Notes under the pieces: generated by a model | The model's input: only the letters and a program-made list of their open reading frames with translations | Database searches by the model: none | What the model was told of the DNA's origin: nothing | Origin: Chitinophagaceae bacterium | Lineage (GTDB): Bacteria > Bacteroidota > Bacteroidia > Chitinophagales > Chitinophagaceae | Direction of reading: 5' to 3' | DNA length: 64,000 bases | Assembly: GCA_947374225.1 (NCBI GenBank) | Contig: CANCAY010000009.1 | Coordinates: 1 to 64,000, forward strand | Part shown: positions 25,428-34,444 of the stretch, one piece after another | Position numbering within the stretch: position 1 is the stretch's first letter | Layout: each line of letters opens with the position of its first letter | Translations under genes and position numbers: made by a program

Positions 25428-27356
25428 TTATTTTTTGTAATGACCAACCCCACATTTTAGCCAGTTCAAATACTCCTGAATATCGGGAGTATAACCCACT
25501 GGGTTAGAAAGTAATTCCTGATTTGGACTTAATACCACATACAAGGGTTGTGTTACTTGCTTGAAATTTTCAGACTGGAATGTAGCCCACAAATCCCCTA
25601 CACTTGTAATTTCCTTGGCTTGTCCTGTAGCATTGGTATAAGTAAATCTTTCTGCTACAGGCAACATTGCTTTATCATCTACATACAATGATACTAGTAT
25701 AAAATTATCTTTAATATAAGCAGCTACTGCAGGATCGCTCCATACATTTTCTTCCATCTTACGGCAATTCACACAAGCCCATCCAGTAAAATCTATTAAA
25801 ATTGGCTTCTGCTGCAATTTGGACATTGCTAATGCTTTTGCATAATCATTCACCACATTGGCTTGTAATCCATGACTTGCAGTATCCTTAGCGAACAAAC
25901 TATAATGAGTAGGAGGAGGAAATCCACTTAATAGTTTTAAGTTCCCCGCGTTTTTTGGATTAATACCCGTTCCAACATAAATGGCAAATGCCAAACTTAA
26001 GATTCCTAATATTTTTCTTGTAGCAGGTATTTTTGTGCCTTTGACGTCATGTGGTAATTGAAGGAAGCCCCATAAGTACAAGGTTAATCCTACACTTATC
26101 ACACACCAGATAGCCAAGAATACTTCTCTTTTTAATAATCCCCAATGTTGCACTAAGTCCGCGTTAGATAAGAATTTAAAAGCCAAAGCCAATTCTAAGA
26201 AGGCTAATATTTTCTTAACCGTATCTAACCATCCGCCCGACTTTGGTAAACTTTGTAACCACTGTGGGAAAATAGCGAAGAGCGTAAAAGGCAAAGCTAA
26301 TGCAACGCCAAATCCAGCCATACCCTGCGTTAAAGCCCAAGCGCCCCCTTGTAATGAACCTACTAGTAAAGTTCCTAAAATAGGTCCAGTGCATGAAAAA
26401 GAAACAATGGCTAATGTAATAGCCATAAAAAATATTCCTCCAAAACTACCAAGCCCACTTTTAGAGTCGGCTACATTGGCAATACCCGATGGCAATGAAA
26501 TTTCAAAATACCCAAAAAAGGAAATGGCAAAAAATATAAAAATCACGAAGAAAATTAAATTCAAAGTTGCATTAGTAGAAATACTATTGAAAATTTCTGG
26601 CTGCACATTTCCCATAATATGAAATGGAACACTTGCCAAAACATAAATAAGAAATATACTTAAGCCATATAATAAACCATTTTGAATTCCTTGCTTTCTT
26701 GTTTTTGAACGCTTGGTAAAAAAGGAAACTGTTACAGGAATCATTGGAAATACACAAGGCGTAATTAATGCAATTAAACCACCTAGGAATCCTAAAAAGA
26801 AGATAGACCAAGCACCAACATCTGTCTTTGCGGCAACATGGCCACCGCAAGCGTCTGCTGGAGCGGTTGTTGCAGTTGCTGGTAAAGCTATTTGAAAGCC
26901 TGACACTTTCTTTCCGTTGGCTAATGCTGCAGCATAAGGTATTTCAAGGGCATAAAATTGATCTCCCTTTGCTACATTCACCAATAAATTGCCCTTTAAA
27001 CTATCTGGCTGAAACCCTGACAAAACAATTGATTGCTCAAAAGCAATTTCGTTCAAGTAAATATTAGCTTGCTTAAATAAAATGTCTTTTTGCTTTGTTG
27101 CAGCAGTAGTGTATTTGATTTCACCATTTGCTTTAGCTGTCTCAATAGCGAATGTATAGGATGGCGCATTTAATCCATCGGGGTTATTGCCATATACATG
27201 CCATCCATTATTGATTGTTATACTTGTCTTTAATAGATAAACAGAATCGTTTACTACAATAGCCTGAACTTTAGCAGATACAATACTATCTGCTTGTGCA
27301 AGAGCAGACAATCCGAATGTCAAAAGCACTATTAAAAAAGAAATGGTCTTTTTCAA
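25428..27356 (-). CDS. dsbD: Protein-disulfide reductase DsbD (CcdA plus thioredoxin)
   Basis: Inner-membrane electron conduit of 642 residues that carries reducing power from cytoplasmic thioredoxin to the periplasm. Signal peptide at 1-20. An alpha-type domain follows (about 22-155), then eight or so membrane helices (about 185-460) with the two membrane Cys in ITPCVFPMIPV and FSCTGPILGT. The C-terminal thioredoxin domain has WACVNCRKM. The alpha domain lacks its redox cysteine pair: the expected Cys positions read VAKGDQFYAL. The adjacent upstream gene keeps that pair, so the two products may work together. Confidence 0.93.
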   Translation of the reverse strand: MKKTISFLIVLLTFGLSALAQADSIVSAKVQAIVVNDSVYLLKTSITINNGWHVYGNNPDGLNAPSYTFAIETAKANGEIKYTTAATKQKDILFKQANIYLNEIAFEQSIVLSGFQPDSLKGNLLVNVAKGDQFYALEIPYAAALANGKKVSGFQIALPATATTAPADACGGHVAAKTDVGAWSIFFLGFLGGLIALITPCVFPMIPVTVSFFTKRSKTRKQGIQNGLLYGLSIFLIYVLASVPFHIMGNVQPEIFNSISTNATLNLIFFVIFIFFAISFFGYFEISLPSGIANVADSKSGLGSFGGIFFMAITLAIVSFSCTGPILGTLLVGSLQGGAWALTQGMAGFGVALALPFTLFAIFPQWLQSLPKSGGWLDTVKKILAFLELALAFKFLSNADLVQHWGLLKREVFLAIWCVISVGLTLYLWGFLQLPHDVKGTKIPATRKILGILSLAFAIYVGTGINPKNAGNLKLLSGFPPPTHYSLFAKDTASHGLQANVVNDYAKALAMSKLQQKPILIDFTGWACVNCRKMEENVWSDPAVAAYIKDNFILVSLYVDDKAMLPVAERFTYTNATGQAKEITSVGDLWATFQSENFKQVTQPLYVVLSPNQELLSNPVGYTPDIQEYLNWLKCGVGHYKK

Positions 27357-27402
27357 GATGTGAAATTTTATATGATACAGGGGAATACCCTATGCTAACT
27401 TA

Positions 27403-27852
27403 CTATTGTAATATTACTTCGAAAGGAATTTTTGAAGGAGGTAAGCATTTTTCGTCATTACAAACCGTAAATTCAATTACGCCTGCTATTTTAGTTTTGC
27501 TTGCTACTTTTAAATTTACTGTTTGTATAAATTGCACCTTGTTTGCAAAGGTTGCTATTACAGCATTGAAATTTTTATCGAATTTCTTCTCCAGCTTGCC
27601 CACTTCCTTTGTCTTGCCACTTAATTGCACCAATGGATTAGGCTTGAATTGAAAAGTAGTTGGTATAGGCCCTCCTTTAACAAACTGTGAATAGATATGC
27701 CATGGAGACTCAATAGTAGCGCTGATTACAATATCATACTGCTTATCTGATTTTTTCACAGCCTCATAGCTCCATTGCACCGGAGTAAGCTTTTGTGCAG
27801 TAGCAGTTCCTACTACTAACAATGTCAAAATGTAAACAACTATTTTTTTCAT
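27403..27852 (-). CDS. Stand-alone DsbD alpha-domain-like thiol protein
   Basis: A 149-residue exported protein with a signal peptide (1-20, ending TATAQ) and a single domain similar to the N-terminal alpha domain of DsbD. Near the C-terminus it has the conserved cysteine pair as FTVCNDEKCLPP, matching the redox site of DsbD-alpha. It lies 46 bases upstream of dsbD on the same strand and 34 bases downstream of purQ. It probably accepts electrons from the adjacent DsbD thioredoxin domain and passes them to periplasmic or outer-membrane clients; that role is inferred. Confidence 0.85.
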   Translation of the reverse strand: MKKIVVYILTLLVVGTATAQKLTPVQWSYEAVKKSDKQYDIVISATIESPWHIYSQFVKGGPIPTTFQFKPNPLVQLSGKTKEVGKLEKKFDKNFNAVIATFANKVQFIQTVNLKVASKTKIAGVIEFTVCNDEKCLPPSKIPFEVILQ

Positions 27853-27886
27853 AATCTACTTTTTTGAGTCCTAATTATTTATATGC

Positions 27887-28546
27887 TTATACTAAGCCTA
27901 AGATTTCAAATACTTTCTTGCCGTCTATATTTCCCAATGCCGCAGAAGTTGCTCTCTCCGGATGTGGCATCATTCCAAATACGTTACGTTGGTCATTACA
28001 GATTCCTGCTATATCCATAATAGCTCCATTAGGATTTGCTTCGCCACCAACTTTCCCTGTGGCATCGCAATAACGAAACAATATTTGATTATTTTTTTCC
28101 AAATGACTCAGTGTAGCGTCGTCTGCGAAATATCTTCCTTCTCCATGTGCGATTGGGATTTGCAATGCTCCACTATTTTCTGTTTTGATATAAACATTCT
28201 TACAAATAAATTGCTGATTCGCGTTTTGCAATAAAGCACCTGGCAATAATCCACTTTCACATAAAATTTGAAAGCCATTACATACCCCTAAAACCTTACC
28301 GCCTTTGTTTGCAAATTCAATAACCGATTGCATCATAGGACTGAACTTCGCAATTGCACCACAACGTAAATAATCACCGTAAGAGAAACCTCCTGGCAAT
28401 ACAACGCAGTCGTCTGTTGTGAAATGAGACAAGTCATGGTCTTTATGCCATAACATTTCAACTTGGAATCCAAGATCCTGTTCTAAGGCATCTTGCATAT
28501 CTCTGTCACAATTGGATCCTGGGAATACTAAAACACCAAATTTCAT
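27887..28546 (-). CDS. purQ: Phosphoribosylformylglycinamidine synthase subunit PurQ
   Basis: Glutaminase subunit of FGAM synthase in purine synthesis. The 219-residue class I amidotransferase has its nucleophile Cys in [20 protein letters not shown], and the His-Glu pair in [12 protein letters not shown]-terminal [15 protein letters not shown] and [15 protein letters not shown] are PurQ signatures. PurL and PurS are not in this window. An imperfect box TAACTTTA (minus strand, 28578-28585) lies upstream. Confidence 0.97.
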   Translation of the reverse strand: MKFGVLVFPGSNCDRDMQDALEQDLGFQVEMLWHKDHDLSHFTTDDCVVLPGGFSYGDYLRCGAIAKFSPMMQSVIEFANKGGKVLGVCNGFQILCESGLLPGALLQNANQQFICKNVYIKTENSGALQIPIAHGEGRYFADDATLSHLEKNNQILFRYCDATGKVGGEANPNGAIMDIAGICNDQRNVFGMMPHPERATSAALGNIDGKKVFEILGLV

Positions 28547-28622
28547 AGCTAACTAATTAGGGTATTAATTGAAGGCATAAAGTTACCAAATTATGCCCTT
28601 GAGCAGACCTTAAATTCTTCAC

Positions 28623-29594
28623 TTATGCCAAGTGGTTATACACAATAACCGCTATTGCCATCCAAAAAAGTAGATTTGGGACCAATAATCGCTTAGGCGT
28701 AGCAAATCCGAAGCTAATAAAGCAGGATAAAGGGGTCAAAACCACCGCAGAAGCATAAAGGGCCTGCACTGAAAATATAACCGGTTGAAATAAGGTCAAA
28801 AAAAGCATTAATAAAAGCACACCCCAGTATTTACGCACTTGAATGATAAATCTTGTTTGTTGTTGTTGCCAAAAGAAGAAGCCAGCTATTAACTGAACTC
28901 CAATCACAATCAAGGCCAATATGACATTTAACTCTGGTCTTACTAAAGGATTTTTCCAGTCAAGCTTAGGTAAGAAATGTCTGAACTCGGGTGCCTGATT
29001 GGTTAAAAATACATAGGCGAATATAAAATAGAAAGGCAGGGTAATGCCCATTAATAAAACCAGCCATTCTGTTAATTTAAATGGTCTTATAATAGTTAGT
29101 GCAAATAATACCACAGGGATCAAAATTGCAATAGGCTCGTATAGCAAAATAGAACCTCCTACAATAAGTCCAATATTAAATTCGATAGTTTGAGGTTGCT
29201 TCTGGTCATATAGCCTTAATAGCTTAACAAGTATCCAAATGATTAATGTATTTGCTACTAATCCTGAACTTATAACATCCCAATAAGGAAATAAAGCAGT
29301 TAAAATGATATAAGTAAACGCTGGCAGATAACTGATTTGTTGAAACATTTTAAGCTGACTCAACAATACATTTAGTCTTATTGCCTGACTTAATATAATA
29401 GTGTGAAAAAGAATAATTAAAACTAAAGGAGGTAATGGTTTTACAAAATGCAATAAGAAATAAGCTAGCAAGCCATCTGATTCATTTGCAATAACTAAAG
29501 GAGGATGTTGCCATACATGAAAATGCAAAGCCACACTTAGCAATACTATAAATAGCAAATTAATATCCGACCTATCTCTATATAAAAATACCAC
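28623..29594 (-). CDS. Polytopic membrane protein, DUF6427-like
   Basis: A 323-residue integral membrane protein with about eight to ten hydrophobic segments spread over its length and few charged loops. The opening FLYRDRSDINLLFIVLLS and the SDGLLAYFL segment resemble the Bacteroidota DUF6427 family, whose function is unknown. It begins 7 bases after the end of the 526-residue exported protein gene and is likely cotranscribed. I assign no function. Confidence 0.7.
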   Translation of the reverse strand: MVFLYRDRSDINLLFIVLLSVALHFHVWQHPPLVIANESDGLLAYFLLHFVKPLPPLVLIILFHTIILSQAIRLNVLLSQLKMFQQISYLPAFTYIILTALFPYWDVISSGLVANTLIIWILVKLLRLYDQKQPQTIEFNIGLIVGGSILLYEPIAILIPVVLFALTIIRPFKLTEWLVLLMGITLPFYFIFAYVFLTNQAPEFRHFLPKLDWKNPLVRPELNVILALIVIGVQLIAGFFFWQQQQTRFIIQVRKYWGVLLLMLFLTLFQPVIFSVQALYASAVVLTPLSCFISFGFATPKRLLVPNLLFWMAIAVIVYNHLA

Positions 29595-29601
29595 TAACTT
29601 A

Positions 29602-31182
29602 TTATTTTAATTGAATTTTAGCAAAGCCTATTTTGTTATTATATTGATAAGGAATAATGGCTTCGTATGCACCTACTTGTTTCAAACTACGTGGCATCCA
29701 TTCATATCTTTTATCATTAATAGTAATTGTAGTTCCCATATTTAATTGGCCCTGCGCAGTTAAATTATTTACAACAAATTGACGTTGTCCTTTTTGTTTT
29801 TGAAAATAAACAAAATGTACCCCTTGCTCATTTTCAACAGTTCCATATCCAATAAATTGGTCCACATTCATGTCTGATTGAGCCTTATCAATCGTCTTTG
29901 CCCATTGTAAGTTTCCTTTTATATCATAAGACAATAAGGCTATTTGATTTGCATTATAGCTTACAGAAGGGTAGCCAAAACTAGCATAAGGATTCATCCA
30001 CATTCCCATTCCCATTCCAATTCCCCAACCACGCATTCCCCAGCCCCCTCTAGCCCATGGATAAAATCCAAAAGGTCGACTCCAGTAATTAAACATATAC
30101 GGATTGTAAAAAGCCCCTCCCCAATAATAATCCCATCTTGAAAAAGCACTACGATTCGCGTAGGTTTCTGCAGACTCTGCAATGACTACAAAACTTCCAT
30201 CTGCTTGGGTACTAATCTTATCTAAATAATAGTTATCAAAAGCAGACTTTAAATTTCTGTTTTTTGACACAACCGCTCTTGTAGCATCAGTAAATCTATT
30301 CGCAGTTGTAGACAATTCATGTTGTGTATTAATATTCCATACATAAGTAAATAAGCCTTCTACATTGCCTTTTTTAGTACTTGCATAAAAAGAGTTTAAA
30401 ACAACACGGCCTGTTTTATTGTCAATTTTTAATCTAATATCGTCTAATAACAATTGATTATTTATAATAGCAGATTCCACTACTTCTTTTCCGTCTGCAG
30501 ACAAAAATAATAAACTAACAGCAGGCGCAGCGTCCTTCTGTGTTGTATTTCTTAAACAGAATAAGTTGCCATTATTATCCAATGCGAAATCTGATAAATT
30601 GCTTTTTTTATTAACGGCACTAATACTAATAACCGCCTCCGCTACTGTTTCAAATTGTTGATTAAACGAAGTCGTTTTTACTTTGATAGCAGCTGGGTTA
30701 CTTGTATTTACACTAAATAATAATATTTTTTGGTGGTCGTCACTTTGTAACAAATTGAATACTTTAACATTCGATCCTGGTCTGATATTTTCAGCAGTAT
30801 CAATAATAACTGGAGCACCTTGCAAAATGCCGTCTCCATTAATAGTTGCTATTGCTGCTACCATGGTTTTATTTACCTGAAACTGATAAAACGCATAGGC
30901 CTTGTCGGAATAAGTAATGAATTCAATGGACTGTACAGTTGCAGGCAAAAAAGATAAATCATTTTGCTTAACCAATTGCATTTGATCATTGTATTGCGCA
31001 ATGGTAGAAAGATTGCCATTTTTTTTATAAATCCAATAATGATTTGTGACTTTTCCTAGCACTTCATATTGCATATTCTCTTTGTCTGTTTTTTCAATAG
31101 CAGAAGCAATATAAGTTTGTGAAATTCCTATTTGCAAACTTGCAAATAGCGTAACCATTAAGCTAAAAAATAATCTTTGCAT
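29602..31182 (-). CDS. Exported protein of unknown function with a Gly/Trp/Met-rich segment
   Basis: A 526-residue protein with a signal peptide (1-21, ending GISQ). The bulk alternates short beta-like strands, for example VLGKVTNHYWIYKKNG and ALLSYDIKGNLQWAKTID, giving the impression of a beta-propeller or beta-rich fold. Residues about 350-410 are a striking low-complexity stretch dense in Trp, Tyr, Gly, Met and Phe (RWDYYWGGAFYNPYMF, RGWGIGMGMGMWMNPY). No known family was recognised. A TAAATTTG box lies 19 bases before the ATG, and the DUF6427-like gene follows by 7 bases, suggesting a two-gene envelope operon. Confidence 0.75.
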   Translation of the reverse strand: MQRLFFSLMVTLFASLQIGISQTYIASAIEKTDKENMQYEVLGKVTNHYWIYKKNGNLSTIAQYNDQMQLVKQNDLSFLPATVQSIEFITYSDKAYAFYQFQVNKTMVAAIATINGDGILQGAPVIIDTAENIRPGSNVKVFNLLQSDDHQKILLFSVNTSNPAAIKVKTTSFNQQFETVAEAVISISAVNKKSNLSDFALDNNGNLFCLRNTTQKDAAPAVSLLFLSADGKEVVESAIINNQLLLDDIRLKIDNKTGRVVLNSFYASTKKGNVEGLFTYVWNINTQHELSTTANRFTDATRAVVSKNRNLKSAFDNYYLDKISTQADGSFVVIAESAETYANRSAFSRWDYYWGGAFYNPYMFNYWSRPFGFYPWARGGWGMRGWGIGMGMGMWMNPYASFGYPSVSYNANQIALLSYDIKGNLQWAKTIDKAQSDMNVDQFIGYGTVENEQGVHFVYFQKQKGQRQFVVNNLTAQGQLNMGTTITINDKRYEWMPRSLKQVGAYEAIIPYQYNNKIGFAKIQLK

Positions 31183-31201
31183 ATCCTTTCAATTTTATAT
31201 T

Positions 31202-31209
31202 CAAATTTA
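31202..31209 (-). promoter_or_regulatory. Putative -7 box of the 29.6-31.2 kb exported-protein gene
   Basis: TAAATTTG on the minus strand, 19 nt before the ATG at 31182. Confidence 0.55.
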
Positions 31210-31269
31210 CTACAATATTTACGTTGTAACTACTGATACTATTAATATTAACTCCCTTTTAGAAAACAC

Positions 31270-32172
31270 TTAAGCTTCATTTAAGGTCACCTGCGTTTTG
31301 TTGATTTCTAAATCGTACATACCGCCCTCTTTTACTGCAAAATTATTAATATCATGGCTTATTGGGAATCCATAACATGTTGGGTAATTATATTCGGCAG
31401 TGTGCGCTTGAATGATTTCAAAAGCCGTTGCCCCAAAGTCGGTAGACTTGTCCTTCATGTCCGTAAAGCCGCCAACAATAAGCCCTGCCAAGTCCTCCAA
31501 CAAACCAGCGCGCTTCATTTGAAGTACGAGTCTATCCAAATTGTAATGATACTCACCAATGTCTTCCAAGAATAATATTTTACCCTTGGTTTTAAATGAA
31601 TAGGTCGATCCAATCAAATGAGCAATCATACATAAATTCCCGCCAACTAGTCTTGCATGCACTTTCCCTAGTTTATTAAATGCGTGCGCCTTGGCTACAC
31701 ATTCTATAGAACGGCCTTCTAGTATAGCTCTTAGCGATTCAATAAACAACAATCCTTCCACACCCTTGCTAAACGCAGCAGCCATTGGCCCATGTATACT
31801 TGCAACGTTTTGCTTTTGAATAGCCCCATGCAAAACAGTAATATCACTAAACCCAATTACCCATTTTGGATGCTTCGCGAATGCAGTAAAATCAATTTGA
31901 TCAATTATACAACTTACGCCATATCCGCCCCTCGCACATAATATTGCTTTTACAGTGGGATCGTCAAGCATTTGTTGTAAATCAGCGATTCGCTGGTCGT
32001 CTGTGCCTCCAAAGCTAAAATTCTTTGCTCCAACCGTCTCGCCCACGCGTACCTGATACCCCCAAGACTCCAGTGTTTTTACACAATTCTGTACTTTTTC
32101 AAGTGGTATTGTCCCCGCAGGGCAAACCATTCCAATAAGGTCTCCTGGCTTCAAATGTGGTGCTTGAATCAT
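31270..32172 (-). CDS. ldcA: LD-carboxypeptidase (peptidase S66)
   Basis: Removes the terminal D-Ala from murein tetrapeptides during peptidoglycan recycling in the cytoplasm. The 300 residues open with LKPGDLIGMVCPAG and carry CARGGYGVSCIID and the nucleophile region VIGFSDITVLHGA, with the Ser before Asp as the catalytic residue; the Glu in FLEDIGE and the late His in FPISHDINNF fit the Ser-His-Glu triad. No signal peptide. Divergent from metG, with only 27 bases between the two start codons. Confidence 0.93.
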   Translation of the reverse strand: MIQAPHLKPGDLIGMVCPAGTIPLEKVQNCVKTLESWGYQVRVGETVGAKNFSFGGTDDQRIADLQQMLDDPTVKAILCARGGYGVSCIIDQIDFTAFAKHPKWVIGFSDITVLHGAIQKQNVASIHGPMAAAFSKGVEGLLFIESLRAILEGRSIECVAKAHAFNKLGKVHARLVGGNLCMIAHLIGSTYSFKTKGKILFLEDIGEYHYNLDRLVLQMKRAGLLEDLAGLIVGGFTDMKDKSTDFGATAFEIIQAHTAEYNYPTCYGFPISHDINNFAVKEGGMYDLEINKTQVTLNEA

Positions 32173-32194
32173 ACCACAATATTAAGTACTTTTG
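32164..32194 (+). promoter_or_regulatory. Putative -33/-7 promoter of metG
   Basis: TTG at 32164-32166 (inside the ldcA coding sequence), a 20-nt spacer and TACTTTTG at 32187-32194, 5 nt before ATG 32200. A weaker opposite-strand box TAATATTG (32177-32184) could serve ldcA, so the two promoters overlap. Confidence 0.65.
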
Positions 32195-32199
32195 CAGGA

Positions 32200-34329
32200 A
32201 TGAACACGCCTAAACGATATTTGATTACGGCTGCCCTTCCGTATGCTAATGGACTTAAACATATTGGGCATCTTGCTGGAGCTTATTTACCAGCAGATAT
32301 TTATGTGCGCTATTTGAAAGCACAGAAAAGAGACGTTGTATTTGTATGTGGAAGTGATGAGCACGGTACCGCAATTCCTATTCAAGCTACCAAAGAAGGA
32401 ACTACTGCTCAAGCTATTATTGACAAGTACCATCCAATTATTGAACAAAACTTCAAGGACCTGGGGATCGCTTTCGATATTTATCATAGAACCAGTGACC
32501 CTTTGCATCACGAAACCGCGTCTGATTTTTTCAAAAATTTAGAAGCCAAGGGTGACTTGGAAACTAAAACCACGGAACAATATTTTGACGAAGCAGCGAA
32601 TACTTTTTTAGCAGACCGTTATATTAAAGGAACCTGCCCTAGTTGTGGTCATAATGAAGCTTATGGTGATCAGTGTGAGAAATGCGGAAAGACATTAAGT
32701 CCCGAAGAACTCATAAATCCAGTAAGTACACTTAGTGGCAAAGCGCCTATTAAAAAAGAAACTACACATTGGTATCTTCCCTTAAATAGACATGAAGAAT
32801 TTTTACGCGATTGGATTTTAAAAGACCACGCACATGACTGGAGAGCCGCTGTTGTTGGTCAATGCAAAAGCTGGATTGAAGGTGGTTTACAACCAAGGGC
32901 TGTAACGCGTGATTTGGATTGGGGAATTAAAGTCCCCGTGAAAGGTGGCGAGGGTAAGGTTTTATATGTATGGTTTGACGCGCCTATTGGATATATTAGT
33001 GCTACAAAGCAATGGGCATTAAATAATAATAAAGACTGGGCTCCTTATTGGAATGACAAGGAAACCAAATTGGTGCATTTTATTGGAAAAGATAATATCG
33101 TTTTCCATTGTATCATTTTCCCTGTCATGTTGAAATTGAATGGTCATATTTTACCAGAGAATGTTCCTGCAAATGAGTTCATGAATTTAGAAGGTGACAA
33201 GATGAGTACTTCTAAAGGATGGAGCATTGAAATGGATGACTATATTAACAAGTGGATTAAGAAAGAGAATGGCGGACCTGCTTTGGCAGATAGTTTGCGT
33301 TTTTACTTAACTGCAATAGCGCCAGAGTCTAAGGACAGTGAGTTTACTTGGAAAGGATTTCAGGAATCTGTAAATGGGGAGCTCGTAAGTATTTTTGCCA
33401 ATTTTGTAAACAGAACCTGGGTCTTAATGCACAAGCTTTGTAATAGCAAAGTGCCAAAAATTCATACTGAATTCTTAGACAGCGAAGACTTAGCCTTAGC
33501 GCAATCTGTAAAAGACACTACCGACAAAGTAACAGCTTTATTAGAACAATATAAATTTAGAGAAGCACAGTTTGAAGTAATCAACCTTGCTAGAATTGGG
33601 AATCAATACATGCAGAAAAAAGAACCTTGGATTCTAGCTAAAAATATTGACACCGACCCTACAGCGCAGGCTAAGATTGATAATTGCATGCATGGCTGTT
33701 TACAATTATGCGCGAACCTGGCTATTTTGGTCAATCCTTTCTTACCATTCACTGCACAAAAAATGTGTCACTTAATGAAAGTGGTGGACAGAATGTTAGA
33801 CTGGGAAAATGCTGGCAAGTTTGACTTATTAAAAGTGGGTTATACTTTACGTGCTCCTGAATTATTATTTAGAAAAATAGAAGACGAAGAAATAGAAGCA
33901 GAATTAGCACAATTACAAGCTAATTTAAAAGCAAAAAAAATAACAATGGAAAATACCATACCAACAGAAGCAGCGAATACAGAAACTACAGGTACTTTAA
34001 AGCCAGAAATTGTATTTGACGATTTTGGCAAAATTGATTTACGCGTAGGCACTATTGTTGAAGCAAAGAAAGTGGAGAAAGCGGATAAATTATTGGAGCT
34101 ATTAGTAGACCTAGGCTTTGAGCAAAGAACTATTTTATCTGGCATAGCAATGCATTTTAAGCCAGAAGATATTGTTGGCAAACAAGTTACTATTGTAGCT
34201 AATTTGGCGCCTCGTAAAATGCGCGGCATAGAAAGTAAAGGGATGATATTAATGGCAGAGGACGCTGCAGGAAAATTATATTTCGTGAGCCCAAGCGAAG
34301 CCATTGCTGCCGGAAGTTCGATTGCTTAG
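32200..34329 (+). CDS. metG: Methionyl-tRNA synthetase
   Basis: Charges tRNA-Met (one such tRNA lies at 1.6 kb). The 709 residues contain the class I HIGH motif in PYANGLKHIGHLAGA, the zinc knuckle CPSCGH..CEKCG near residue 145, the KMSKS loop as KMSTSKG, an anticodon-binding helical domain, and a C-terminal EMAP/Trbp111-type tRNA-binding domain (about 600-709, KIDLRVGTIVEAKKVEKADK). Full-length dimeric form. Upstream codons are open to 32155, but the promoter box lies inside that extension, so ATG 32200 is chosen. Confidence 0.97.
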   Translation: MNTPKRYLITAALPYANGLKHIGHLAGAYLPADIYVRYLKAQKRDVVFVCGSDEHGTAIPIQATKEGTTAQAIIDKYHPIIEQNFKDLGIAFDIYHRTSDPLHHETASDFFKNLEAKGDLETKTTEQYFDEAANTFLADRYIKGTCPSCGHNEAYGDQCEKCGKTLSPEELINPVSTLSGKAPIKKETTHWYLPLNRHEEFLRDWILKDHAHDWRAAVVGQCKSWIEGGLQPRAVTRDLDWGIKVPVKGGEGKVLYVWFDAPIGYISATKQWALNNNKDWAPYWNDKETKLVHFIGKDNIVFHCIIFPVMLKLNGHILPENVPANEFMNLEGDKMSTSKGWSIEMDDYINKWIKKENGGPALADSLRFYLTAIAPESKDSEFTWKGFQESVNGELVSIFANFVNRTWVLMHKLCNSKVPKIHTEFLDSEDLALAQSVKDTTDKVTALLEQYKFREAQFEVINLARIGNQYMQKKEPWILAKNIDTDPTAQAKIDNCMHGCLQLCANLAILVNPFLPFTAQKMCHLMKVVDRMLDWENAGKFDLLKVGYTLRAPELLFRKIEDEEIEAELAQLQANLKAKKITMENTIPTEAANTETTGTLKPEIVFDDFGKIDLRVGTIVEAKKVEKADKLLELLVDLGFEQRTILSGIAMHFKPEDIVGKQVTIVANLAPRKMRGIESKGMILMAEDAAGKLYFVSPSEAIAAGSSIA

Positions 34330-34362
34330 CGCAAAAAAACAATTAGAAAGAACTAAATAATA

Positions 34363-34390
34363 CAAAGGCCCCAAATATTTGGGGCCTTTG
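34363..34390. terminator. Perfect 28-bp palindrome between metG and a convergent gene
   Basis: CAAAGGCCCC..GGGGCCTTTG with an AAATATTT centre is a perfect inverted repeat 33 bases after the metG stop. It lies in the gap between two convergent genes and is most simply a bidirectional terminator. Neither side has a true U-tract. Confidence 0.6.
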
Positions 34391-34444
34391 CGGTCTATAG
34401 AAAGTATAGGGAAATTTTAAATGCTTTTTCTCATTTATAAATTA

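Noticed and set aside
33840..34304. 154-residue minus-strand frame inside metG
   Set aside because: Shadow of the metG tRNA-binding domain; Ser-rich translation without motifs.
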